The notes under the pieces were generated by a model. The model was not told the origin of the DNA, did no database searches, and saw only the letters and a list, made by a program, of their open reading frames with translations. Shown piece after piece: positions 1 to 11,500 of a DNA stretch of 64,000 bases (within the stretch, counting starts at the first letter, position 1; every line of letters begins with the position of its first letter). The translations under genes and the position numbers were made by a program. The stretch is from Miscanthus floridulus (Eukaryota > Streptophyta > Magnoliopsida > Poales > Poaceae), in contig NC_089583.1 of NCBI RefSeq assembly GCF_019320115.1, positions 78,245,739-78,309,738 on the forward strand, written 5' to 3'.

Positions 1-552
1 TAGGCGTGCTTGTGCTGCTGGCGGAGATGGTGAGGAAAAATTAAACTAGGGTTCCTAGAACACACAAAATATATATATATGATTGTTCAGATTTGGGCCA
101 AAATACCTATATTGAGCTTCTATGGGCCTAATACTCGCATGATAGCTCAAACAGTCAGGTTCCCCAATTGGTAATGGGGACGGGTAAACAGGAAATGTTC
201 CCATACCTGCTATACCTATCGGCCTATCGGGGATGGATTCTTGCCCATTTAGATGCCCGTGGGTAAAGATATGATCCCGTCCCCATCCCCTAATGGATCA
301 AATACCCGTCGGGTATCAGGTATCGGGGCCCTGTTGCCATCTTTACTCGTATAGTTTCCATAGCTTCCTATGAAAATGAAGGAGTAAACATTAGGAAGAG
401 GACTTAAATTGTAGAACCAAGAGATTATTTCATTATAAATAATGCACAGGTCTTCCTCAGCCTACTGCCGATAGAGATTCATAAGCACAATGCATAGGTA
501 ACATATTAAGTGTTGTAATACTACAACTTCAAAATGATGGTGCCACTTTAGG
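1..552. other. Left flank of the Tat insertion, no clear gene
   Basis: This stretch is the left target flank of the Tat element. When the element is removed it joins directly to the sequence at 24631, so it should be the downstream (3') continuation of the minus-strand transposase-type gene there. On the minus strand I see intron-like or UTR-like AT-rich sequence but no exon I can defend. Positions about 150-345 are unusually rich in GGGTA/TACCC words, with the word GATGGCAACAGGG on the minus strand at the right end. That resembles ends of small non-autonomous hAT elements in grasses, but I could not find a matching inverted end, so this is only a suspicion. Confidence 0.4.
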
Positions 553-557
553 CTCCT

Positions 558-1029
558 TGTCGATAGAATATCGTCGGCAGTCCACCGAGGGATATCCTGT
601 GATGGTAGATTGATTGGTAGAGGAGCGTGTAATCAAGAACAAGAAGGCAACAGAGACACATGAGTTATACAGGTTTAGGCTGTCAGTATGACGTAATACC
701 TTACTCCTATGGTCTGTTGGTTTATATTAGCTATCGTATGATTTGCTGTGATTTTGTAGGGGGTCCCTGCCCACCTTATATAGTCCGGGGGCAAGGTTAC
801 AAGTCGGTTAGATCTGAGAGATTACTGGAAAGTAATAACAAATTACAAGAATCATGGGATCGTGCGTATCCTAACAGATCTCATAACATCTTCAAGATAT
901 CCTCCCTATGCCTTGCGGGAGGCGCCAAGCAGAATCGTGCCCCGCAAGGCTCCTTCTCATGGGCTGGGCTGCCCCTGGAGGCGTAGTCCATGTGGCTTGC
1001 CATGGGTATCCGAGGTCGTACCCCCCATA
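558..1029 (-). repeat. 3' LTR of Tat1
   Basis: 472 bp, the same length as its partner at 24154-24625 and alignable throughout. It reads TGTCGATAG at the left edge and ends ...CCCCCATA, where the partner has CCCCCACA. A TATA-like motif lies on the minus strand at about 774-783. The neighbouring internal sequence (1030 onward, minus strand ...CTCGGGGACTAGC) is the position expected for the polypurine tract. Confidence 0.9.
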
Positions 1030-1973
1030 GCTAGTCCCCGAGCGCCTTGTACCTGTTGTGCAACGCCGTCTTGAACTTTTCCGAGCAGGTGCGAACCAAA
1101 ACCGAGCTGTCCAAATCATGGTCTGACCACCATAATGAATCGCCGAACAGTTGTGAGCAGCTACCGAGTAGCGTGCAACATCACCAAGCAGTGTGTTCTG
1201 AGCACGGCTTGACATAAGGGTGTAAGGAGCTCAAGTCCAAAATTGAAAATTCCTGCGCAGTAAAATGAAGTGTGCCCACTTAGAGTTCGACCACGAGGTT
1301 AAAGATACCTTGTTTGAACTTTTAGAGGCTTAGAGTCTTTCAGAAGAAACAAACACATTCACCGCAAGGTGAAGTGTGCCCACTTAGTCCCCGAGCCTGA
1401 CAGTAGGTGACGTAGTCACGTGGTGCCAGGCTCAGAAAATAGTAAACCAGCCGAGCAGGTAACCAGTCCCCGAGCGTAGCCTCGAGATGAAAAACAAACA
1501 CATTCACCGCAAGGTGAAGTGTGCCCACTTAGTCCTCGAGCCTAATAGTAGGTGACGTAGTTACGTGGTGCTAGGCTCAGAAAAAAGTAAACCAGCCGAG
1601 CAAGTAGCCAGTCCCCGTGTTTCGGGCGTAGATATCGGATAAATCAAACCATGGAGAAAAAATCAGAATAACGGCTGTGCAGTATCGGGTACTAAGCCTC
1701 ATTAAATTGTGGAGAAATCAGTGAATATTTGGCGGCGATAAATGAGCGACGTGGGCTACTGTTACGTGATAGCCCAATTTGCGGCCCATTAAACCACGTT
1801 GGTGGAGTCGAAGCAGCGCTAATCGCGGGAACGGTTTCCCAAAAACCCTTAGATGCAAGGAAAGGTGGGGGAAGTGCTTTATAACTGCACCACCACATAC
1901 ATCACCTCCTACCTCACTCAATCTACCTTTCTTCCTTCCTTCGCAATCCCTACGCTCCACATTCCGCACCAAC
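1030..1973. repeat. Tat1 internal spacer with 145-bp tandem repeat
   Basis: Non-coding zone between the 3' LTR and the antisense gene. CAAACACATTCACCGC starts at 1350 and again at 1495, giving two units of about 145 bp (1350-1494 and 1495-1627) that share AGTGTGCCCACTTAGTCC and GGTGACGTAGTYACGTGGTG. A third partial copy begins near 1258. From about 1640 the sequence is unique and probably holds the promoter and 5' UTR of the plus-strand gene that starts at 1974. No other gene is seen. Confidence 0.75.
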
Positions 1974-4900
1974 ATGAGCACTCGCCTCCAATCTAGTACC
2001 AATCTGGAGAGAATGGCGCCGAAAAAAGGAGCCACAAAGCCAAGGAAGGCAGCCACCGGAGCCAGCCATGACGAGGAGTGGGTGCCATCGAAGACGGGGG
2101 CGGCGGATCTCAATAAGATGGTGGTGTTGGGCATTCTCCTAGACCACCTCACTGCTGGATGGTGGTCGGCTAGTGGTGAGCCCTTCCCAACACCTCATAC
2201 TGATGAGGCTGTAGTATTTGAAGATTATTTCTGGCGAGGATTAGGGTTTCCTGTCCACCCCTTTCTGAGGGATCTTATGGAGTTTTGGATGATTAGCCTC
2301 TGTAATTTGCACCCCAACACCATACTGCACGTGTTGATCTTTATCCATTTCTACGAGGCTTTTCTCGGTGTTCTTCCGCACTTCAACCTCTTCAGGCACC
2401 TGTTCTGTCTGAAGAAGAAGGGGGGCAGCGGTTCCAAGATGGTCGGCGACATGTACCTGCAACTCAGGGATGGGATGGCCAGCGAATACATTAGCATACC
2501 ACTAAATACCTCCCTAAAAGGTTGGAACGCCAGATGGTTCTATATCAAACAAAGTCACCCAATGATTCGATGTGACATCCACCACATCCCGGTTAACCAT
2601 AGTAACTGGTCGAAAAGACCCAATAATGCTGACATGGAGCAAGTAATGGAACTTCTGGACTTGATTAAGGGCATGGAGCTTAGGGGTGAACTGGTGGTAG
2701 CTAGCTTCATAGTGTGGCGCATCCAGCCCTACAAAGAGAGGGCCCACCCGACGTTCGACTACAAAGGTGACAACGACGGTACCTAGGAAAACACAGACCA
2801 TCTGACGAAGAAAGAAGTAATAGACCGTGCCATGGACCTATTTAATTCCAATGTCTCATTCAGCTAGCCAAAAGGAACAAAGGCTTTCAACTGTACCAAT
2901 CCACCTCCTCAGGTAACCCTTTCACTTTGCATTGTTCAGGCATCAATTTCTGAGCAAAGAACTGATGTACTTATGTAACGATCCATTCGTAGGATAGGGC
3001 AATATACTTTTCAAATGTGTCGAGAGCTGATTGGCCGAAAGGAGTAGACATTTAGTGGCCGCTACAGCCCGAAGAAGAGGAGCCGAGCACCTCGTTGGAT
3101 AGTGCATCCCCAGTATCGGAGAAGATCCATGGGAAAAGATCGGCAGTAGATGAGCCAGTCCAAAAAAGGAGAAAAACCATAGGCTCTACTACACACAAAT
3201 CGGGTGGCATCTCGCTTGGTGAAGACCGAACCACTCGACCACGAAGAACCACTGTGCTGGAGTGGTCGGACAATGACAAGGACCAAGCAGCGCATCCGTC
3301 GAGCATGAAGGAGCCATCGATGGATGCTGAAGCTCCCGAGCAGCAAGCAGGGAGGAGTTATGTGCGGGCAACAACGGAAGTCCTGGCAGCACAAACGACC
3401 AAAGTCCCCGAGCAACAAGAGGGGATAACCATAGAGCAGCACACAGAGGGGGCCCCGGGGCACCAAGCAGAGCGACACCCTATTGTAGAGGAGCAGGAGT
3501 CCTCCCATTAGGCGGACCAAGCAGCAGTGCTTGGGGGATCAGGCAGGCATCGCCGGTTTAAGAAATTTAAACAAAAGACCAAACCGTAAGTATATTTGCC
3601 TTGGAGTAATAATATTGTCAACTGCCCCCATCTAGGAGTCCCTGAGTGCTCGGCAAACAGAGGACATGCTAGCTACCGCTGCCAGCGGTCCTGGTGACGG
3701 TGAATCATTGGCGCACACGACAAGCGAAAACTGCAGCTGTTGTTGATGCATCGAAGGCTAAGGATGCAACTCCGTCAATGGCTGAGGAGCAACCTTCACC
3801 ACCCACAGTGATGCTAGGAGTGGTCGGAGCAGCTGTCCGACCACGGAGTCCCCTAGTGGTGCCTCAAGCGACGGCGGAGGAGGATGAGGTTGTGGAGATC
3901 GAGCGTGCCGCACCCAAACCCCAGTCCATCTGGATTCTCCAAAAACACAGGGAAGAGGTGGTAGTTGTCGAGGAAGAAGACACCACCAGGGAAATAAAGA
4001 GGCTAAAATCCACCATTGCTGGAGTTATGACTCAAATTGAGGTGAGTACCGCACCTAAAACACTGATATATGTTGTTGGAGACCATGGTTTATCTCTAGC
4101 ATTGTTCATCCACAGGGGATAGCTCGAACAGCTGAGCAATGGCACCAACTGATGAAGAGGATGGTGCCCCTCACCAAGGAAAACAATAAACTCCAGGAGG
4201 CATTAAATCTTTTGGAAAAGAATATTAAGAGGTCCCAGCGTGAGCGGGACCTTGCAGAGTCTAACTCACGGGACCTTGAACATCAGAAGGGGGTTCTGTC
4301 CACACAACTAACGGCTGCATCCGAGCAGTGGAAGAAGAAATCCGAGCAACTGGCGATTATATCCGAGGAGCTAAAAAATATGTCTGAGCAATTGGGCAAG
4401 AAAACCGGAGAACTCAAAAATAAATCCAAGCAGCTCGATCGGAAGTGCCAACAGTTTGAGGATGTATCCATGCAGAAATCCGGTATGCCTTATCACATAA
4501 TGTACTTTGCAATAGTTTGCCAACCCGCTGTTTCGATAACTGTTGTGCTTGCAGAGCAAGACGTAGAACTCAGCCAGCTTTGCTAGACCGTCGACCAAAT
4601 TCGACCAAAGAAAACGAAAGAGTCAGAGTGAGCAGACAAACTGGCCAAAGAACTAAAAGGTAGATACCCCCTGATCGGAAGTAATGTTGTTGTACTTTTT
4701 TGGTCTGACAAACCATTGTAATTTTTGTAGATTATCGCCATAAAACCTTCGATGTGCTGGTGCAGAAAGCCAAAGTCCAGAAAGACAATTTCAACAATAT
4801 AGCCGCCACAATAAAACCAGTACTCGACTGCGTTGACATTGAACCGGCACCCCGTCTTGACAGCTGACAGCAAGGGCCAGTCACCATCATTCAGAGATGC

Positions 4901-5146
4901 AAGGCAGCGTGGGAGAATTTCAAAAATTTCAACCGCGACGCCGTTTTGACCGCCGCTACTCATGCCCTTGCAGTGGTTTGGTCCCACTATCCATCTATCG
5001 ATATCCAATCGATATGTGGTGGGTTCGCCGATGGGCTGAGCAACGCACAAACCCAGTAACTGGAGGATGATGTTGAAGATGTAGCAAAAACACTTGTCGG
5101 CGATATAGACCTGTTTGGCGAAACAGAAGCTAGTGGCGAAGCTTAA
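1974..5146 (+). pseudogene. Antisense ORF of Tat1, 'putative gypsy type transposon' family, six exons
   Basis: Plus-strand gene lying antisense to the Tat1 pol. The first exon opens at an ATG at 1974. It contains the segment around RGLGFPVHPFLRDLMEFW and HFNLFRHLFCL that marks the grass family annotated as 'putative gypsy type transposon' (PF04195). Splice sites consistent with GT..AG give exons 1974-2912, 2993-3585, 3636-4041, about 4116-4482, 4555-4659 and 4731-5146; the exon 1/exon 2 join keeps frame. Exon 2 is charged with a KKRRKT-like basic patch. Exon 4 is a coiled coil rich in SEQL repeats. The last exon ends with a TAA at 5144. In-frame stops (TAG at 2784 and others) show it is decayed. 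The function of the family is unknown. Boundaries of exon 4 are least certain. Confidence 0.75.
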
Positions 5147-5820
5147 CAAACTGCTCAGATATTATCGCCTGTACCACTTACTTTATTTGGCGATGAAGAA
5201 TCGTTTGTATTAATAACTCGACGCCATTATGCATAATATAAGCAGTGTTCAATCAGTTAGTTTGCACTAAACCTGATGCTTTAGCTAGCCCGTAATTCGT
5301 AACGCAGAGCACGTAGCCCGTGTGCATGTTGGGAAAACAAGCGTTATCATAGGACCGTAGCCTACCGCCCAACACGCAGAGCACGGAGCCCATAGCACGT
5401 GTGGTGAGATGTTAGAGCCTTAGTGTCCTCCATAATTATCAAAGCAAAACACATGCTGCCCAGCGGCCAATTTGAATAACTTGGCGAGAAAAATAGTTAA
5501 AGTGGCATCCGAGCAGTTAGTTTATGCCTACAATCTAGGCCTTGACTAGCCCACAGTCCATAACGTCGAGCGCAGAGACCCTGACACGTGTAGGATTAAT
5601 AGGCATGACCAAGGAACCGCAGTCGACCAACCGTAACGTAGAGCGCAGAGCCCCTAAGCACATGTAGGAAGTAATCAGAGACTGGGTCTTCTCCATAGAA
5701 AATAGAAAAGAAAAACGTGTGCTGCTCGACGATCGGCGAGCTATGTTACAAAATTTGGAGTGCAAAATCATCGTCGTTTTTAGGAGGAAAAAACTTATGT
5801 GATCCGGAGAAAACATAGTA
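5147..5820. repeat. Tat1 spacer with a degenerate duplication of about 250 bp
   Basis: Non-coding sequence between the antisense gene and the end of pol. Two diverged copies, roughly 5255-5510 and 5513-5720, share GCAGTTAGTTT at the start, then 'aacg..gagcgcagagccc', an 'acacgtgtagg'-like word and a 'cctccata' or 'tctccata' word in the same order. No ORF is credible here. Repeats flanking the antisense gene on both sides are a shared feature of this element. Confidence 0.5.
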
Positions 5821-6010
5821 GGCGATTTTTGGAGAAATCGTGTTCATCGATTTTTGGAGTTAACGTGTTTGGCGATTTGGAGGAATCATGTTTGGCGATT
5901 TGGAGATAACGTGTTCAGCGATTTTTGGAGTTAACGTGTTCAGCGATTTTTGGAGTTAACGTGTTCGGTGATTTTTGGAGTTAACGTGTTCGGTGAATTT
6001 TGGCGTGCTT
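5821..6010. repeat. Short tandem array, unit about 24-26 bp
   Basis: About seven adjacent copies of a unit built on GCGATTTTTGGAGTTAACGT followed by GTTCG or GTTCA. The three copies at about 5915-5995 are nearly identical and the outer ones degrade. It lies just beyond the 3' end of pol in Tat1. Confidence 0.85.
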
Positions 6011-6153
6011 GGCGAACATATTGGAGATCGTCATGGAGTGGCGTATAGCCCGATAGCGGTTAGTGAAACTTATAATGGATGAAAAAATGGAGGAAAATTA
6101 TGGAGACCAGAACTTTATTAATATGAAAGTAAAGAATACATATCTATGTTGTT

Positions 6154-7808
6154 TTAGGGGTAGAAACGTATAAGGTGCTCTATGTGCCAGGAGTTGGGAA
6201 CATCGAGTCCATCTAAGTCACAAAAGCGATAAGACCCTGGTCGAGTAACACCTTTGACGACGTAAGGGCCCTCCCAGGGGGAAGACAACTTGTGAAGCCC
6301 TTCGGTTTTTTGTTTCCGACGTAAGACAAGGTCACCGATCATGAACGAACGACCTCTGACGTTGCGGTTGTAATACCTCTATAGACCTTCGAGGTACTTG
6401 GCTGTGTGAACGCAAGTAATCAGACGTTCTTCCTCAGCCCGATCAATGTCTTCTGTCTGAACCGCTGTGGCTTGCTCTTCATCGTAATTTTCTACTCTAG
6501 GTGCTCGGAAAGCAATATCCGCTGGGAGTATGGCCTCTGAGCCATAGACCATAAAATATGGAGATACGCTAGTACTGCGACTAGCTTGAGTGCGCAGTCC
6601 CCAGACCATAGCTGGTAGTTCTTTGAGCCATCTGCCTAGATGCTTTTCTTCTTTCTGATAGAGCCTTTTTCTAAGGGCATCGAGGATCATACCATTAGCC
6701 CGCTCGACCTGGCCGTTAGCTCTAGGATGAGCAATAGAAACGTATTTAATAGAGATGCACCGGTCTTCGCAGAAGTCCCAAAAATGATGGCTGGTAAAAG
6801 TTGTCCCGAGGTCGGTGATGATGCTGTTTGGGAGACCGAATCTGTGTATGATGTCTTCAAAGAGCTCGACTGCTTTCTTTGCAGTAGCTGAGACGAGTGG
6901 TTTGCACTCAATCCACTTGGAGAACTTATCAATGGCGACATACACATACCGGAAACCTCCTGGTGCTGATTTGAAAGGCTCGATCATATCCAGTCCCCAG
7001 CATGCGAATGGCCAGGAAGCTAGAATGGTCTATAGTTCTTGTGCTGGTACATGTATTTGCTTGGCAAAAAACTGACAACCCTCACATCGTCAAACAAGAT
7101 CTTCTGCATCGGAGATGGCCGTGGGCCAGTAAAAACCTGCCCGAAAAGCTTTGCCAACCAGTGTTCTCGAAGCCGCGTGATTGCCACAGGAACCAGAGTG
7201 AATTTTGGAAAGTAGCTTCACACCGTCGTCTTGGATGATGCACTTTTGTAGTATCCCTTCCTTGGCACTTTTCCTCATCAGACTACCGTCTACCAGCACA
7301 TAATGCTTACTTTGGCGAATTAGTCATTCGGATTTGATTTTGTTGGCGGGTATTTCGTCGCTGGAGAGGTATTTGATGAACTGTTCCCTCCAATCGGTGA
7401 CCGGTGAAGGTACCATGAGTACCAACTGCTCAGTAGGGGGTACTTCCACAACTTCCTTATCTTCTTTAATAGATAGTGCTAGGAGGTCTTGAACAAAAAC
7501 CCCCGGTGGAACCACGACGTGAGAAGATCCTATCTTTGATAGCTGGTCGGCTGGCTGGTTTTGATCCCATACCATGTGGTGGTACTCGATACCGTAGAAT
7601 TTCCCTTCAAGCTTCCTGATTTTGGCGCAGTATGTGTCCATTTTCTCATTGGAACAGGACCAATCCTTATTGAGCTGGTTGATAACCAGCGTGGAATCCC
7701 CATATACCATGAGACGTTTGACGCTGAGCTCGACGGCTATACGGAGACCATGGAGACATGCTTCGTATTCCACGGTGTTGTTGGAGGCCGGAAAATGTAT
7801 GCGAAGAA
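6154..7808 (-). pseudogene. Tat1 pol, 3' half: RNase H C-terminal part and integrase
   Basis: Continuation of the RNase H that breaks at 20428. From right to left it encodes the rest of RNase H (about 7808-7330), the integrase zinc-binding domain (about 7300-7040, with H-x5-H then CEGC), the integrase core (about 7040-6380) and a C-terminal region with LSSPWEGPY near 6260. It stops with TAA at 6154-6156. Core acidic residues are visible: LDMI, ITDLGT and QVERANG. The usual Asn after the second Asp is Leu. All segments lie in one frame, broken only by stops (near 7324, 7090, 7037 and 6379), each explicable as CAG or CGA changed to TAG or TGA. There are no frameshifts, so decay has been by substitution. 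Confidence 0.85.
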
Positions 7809-7813
7809 CATAA
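7809..7813. repeat. Target-site duplication of the inner Tekay-like element (left copy)
   Basis: CATAA, matched by CATAT at 20423-20427 (one mismatch). Taking out 7814-20422 plus one copy joins the two halves of the Tat1 RNase H in the same reading frame, with one codon spanning the junction. Confidence 0.85.
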
Positions 7814-8578
7814 TGTAACACCTCTGGTGTTTTGACCTAACACTAAAACTTGCCATGTCATCATATGCATTGCAACGCATTCATAAAGTAGAAAATTTTG
7901 AATGCATTCAATAAATAAGCTTTATTTCATAATGTTGTTATTTCATGTGATGTGATTCAAAACCCTAAATAAAGATCATGACCACAAGGGTCAAATTTCA
8001 TGTGATCATGTGAGGTCATGTGTCATTTGACTCAAATAACCCTAATGGGCCATGTTACTGGTCAAAAATCAAAGTTAAAGTAAAAGGTAAACAAATCAAA
8101 TTTGAATTCAAAATTCAAATCATAAAGGTCCTTTTTGCCCCTTTTGTCTAATTCAAAATCCATGTGGAATTTGGGGTGGAGGCAAAAAGCAAAGTTGAAG
8201 ATTATTTTATAAGGATCAACTTTGGTATTCAAAGTTTTTCAAGTTTACATATAAAATTTGGAGTAATTTTGAAATGATTCAAATACTCAAATGCACCCCA
8301 AATTCAAATTTCAAAATGGAGGCAGAATTTGAAAATGTTCCTTGAAGCAAAGTTATAGAGTTTGAAAAGTTGAGCAACTTTCATTTTTGGAGATTTTCAA
8401 CTTCTTAAGAAAAATTGTGAGTAATTTGAAAAATAGACGTAGTGGCAAATCTATAAATACCTCAAAAATCAGGATAACCACAGGACGCCACCGCCTCACC
8501 GCCGATGTCCTTTCTCCGGCCTCCTAGGCGCGCCTACGACTGTCCTTGGCTTCACGTTGGCATGGGGAGCACGCTGCG

Positions 8579-11500
8579 TGTCACAGAACCGACCAATTTA
8601 TAAGAGCACAAGTACAAAAACAATCGCCGAAACGATCAAATTCTCGAACTTGAGCCCATATAAACCCGGTAGTCAACCGAAATCTCGAAGGATTTCAAAC
8701 CAACTTGCATACAACCAAGATCATAGTAATTCAATATAACATATCGTACGTTACAACATTTTGCAGATGTTCGCAATTAGATTACACCAACACAGAGTCA
8801 TCATTATTACAAAACAAGTCTTGTAAAACATGCAGAAGCAAATAGTTTAACTCACACACCGAGTTAAATACACATACTGGTTTGCTGATCATGGCCCGCA
8901 AAAGCATTTAGATAAGAGAACGGAGATCATGCCCATGATCTAGTCTTCATCACCCACCGGGTGGAGACAATACTTATAGAATCCCTGATATAGAAGGTCA
9001 TCTGCAACAAGAGGGAATAAACCCTGAGTACGGGAATGTACTCAGCTAGACTTACCCATCGGAAACCAAACAAATGACACCAAGGATTATGCATAGCTTA
9101 ATGTAGTGGAGCTGGCTGACACTTTCTTTTTGCAGAAAAGCATAAGTAGTATGATCAACTCTTATCCTGACTAGCAGTGACTTTTTAGCCATTATCCTGT
9201 CATCTATATTAGCACCTGTACTAAGCAATCATTTTATTAGGGTGCAAACATTAATAACCATATCAGGTATTCATTGTGGCAACCTTATCATCATCATCCA
9301 TTTAACCATATCATTAAATTAAGTGAATCTATGTTACCGCTGCTCAATCAAGTTCTCACTATCCGGGAGAGACGGTGATTCGAATCAATTCCTATCTAGC
9401 TGGAGGGGTATTCCTAAACACAAACTCTGCTTCCCCCGTTAGGGTCGCAACAAGTCACCATTGGTACAATTCAGAAGTCACGAGTCCGAACAGTGCCACA
9501 AAATTAGAGAACCACTCTGCCATGAGTGCTCGGTGACTTAACCCACCCTTGGGCTTACGCCAATGGTTCCATGCACATCCTTACTTCCATCCAGATTGTG
9601 GACCCCTGCTCGCGTCCCTGGCCTGAACTAAGCTACTAGGCTTCGCGGTCAGAACGACTTATCTGGCCAACTAAGTGTTAGGCTGTGTTCAACATGACAT
9701 GAGGACATACAACGTATCGGTCCTTAAATGACTCAGATGGAGTCACTATGTCCAAACCTACACAAGACCCCGCCCGGTCTTAATTCATTATTCACATGCT
9801 TCTTTTCCATGATAGCAAATATAGCCAACCGTGATCCACCTCATCCTAAAGCTCACGGGTGACAGGAAATCACCTGACTTCTACAGCACTAAGCATGGCT
9901 AAGCATTTAACCCGTCCTGAACTTAAATAGGATTCTAGTGCGATATCTAGACAAGGAAGGATATATAATGCAGCAATTGGTTCCAACAAATTCCTATACT
10001 TAATGCATCATCAACAATAAAATATACTCAATGTATTCGTAAAAACATGGGAGGCTTAATATGCTCCGGGGCTTGCCTTTCAGGAACGAGGACGGCTGGT
10101 GGTCAGGGCACTCGGGCAATTCCCCCGCGGTGGCTGCTTCGTCGGCTTCCTACACCTTGGGCTCCTTCCAACTCCAGCAACGTCACTCCCTCCGGCACAC
10201 CTATTGCATGAATGCACAAGATAAATATCATGGATGCACATGAACGAATGTCAGGGATGCTCGGGGAATGCGCATGTTCGCTGTAGTTTGCATATTCCAA
10301 CTTAAGCCCTATTCAAATCACTTACCAAGTTTATACAACCTAATGTATAATTGGTCATCTTCAGTTAATGACCTAGCACCTACACCTAAGCATATCCTCA
10401 AGTTAGGCTAACCCCTAAACAATCAATGAGAACATAGCACAAGCATGCACTCAAGCATTTGTATTTCAACAACATGAAGACTATGTAGTGGTATAGTAAA
10501 CTAGCTATAACTAGAGATTTATAAATCCAAATGACATGCAACAAGACAATCTGGAAAGCTTATGAAATTGTCTACAATTCATTTTCAGACCTCAAAGCAT
10601 GATTCAAACTTTTATCAGATCGAATTCATCAATCAACAGAACTCTATCCTCACAAGGCAGAGAATAAGCAAAAACTGGAACCTAACTTTAAACAGTTGTA
10701 GTTTCTAAACTACTGGGCCAAATGCCCTCAAATTTTGACAGGAGCTAGATACATAAATTATCTACAACTCTTGTATTCATTACAATCACAGAAAACTAAC
10801 ATATCATGGGGAGCTTTCTAAAGTCCCCAGATCTGTCCAGAGGGACATAATGCAACCGAATAATTAATAACTTATGATGTAAACACTCAATTGGACAAAA
10901 CTAAATCTACTCATATGTCACACATATCACAAGGACACCAGAAAGTAGGGTGTTCATCACCAAAACATTTCCTCTAATACCTTTCTTAATTTATTTATTT
11001 AATTAGAGGAAATAGTAAACATATATGAAAACTACACCATTAAATCTACAAAAATTACAGTAGACACTACATACCCTAAGTAGACTACCATAAAAATTTC
11101 ACACCATTTCAGTAAGTATAACAGCCTACACAAAATTGGTAAGGCAGAATGGCTTAAAATGGCATAATTAGGAAACCTTAGTGAAAAGTGTCAAGCAACA
11201 GATTTCATATTTTTCCTAGCATCCTTAAGTTACCAAGATACTACCTACCATGTTTCATGGCCATAGGATTCCTAGATAATTTACAAAAATTCACACAAGT
11301 ATCCATAAATGATAAAAGGAAAATATATAACTCAAAAACTACACATGCAATGACTCTCAAATTTTAACTAGAGCTTCTACTAAGCAATACTAGCTTACCC
11401 ACAAAATTTCACAATTTTTGGATCACAAAAACTCAAGTTATGATTTAAACAAGTTTGCATGCATTCAAAAACACTTTTCAAGTTCCTATTTAATTCATCC

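Noticed and set aside
660..1215. Open frames on both strands across the Tat1 3' LTR
   Set aside because: They overlap the LTR and its mirror at 24154-24625 and have no recognisable protein content.
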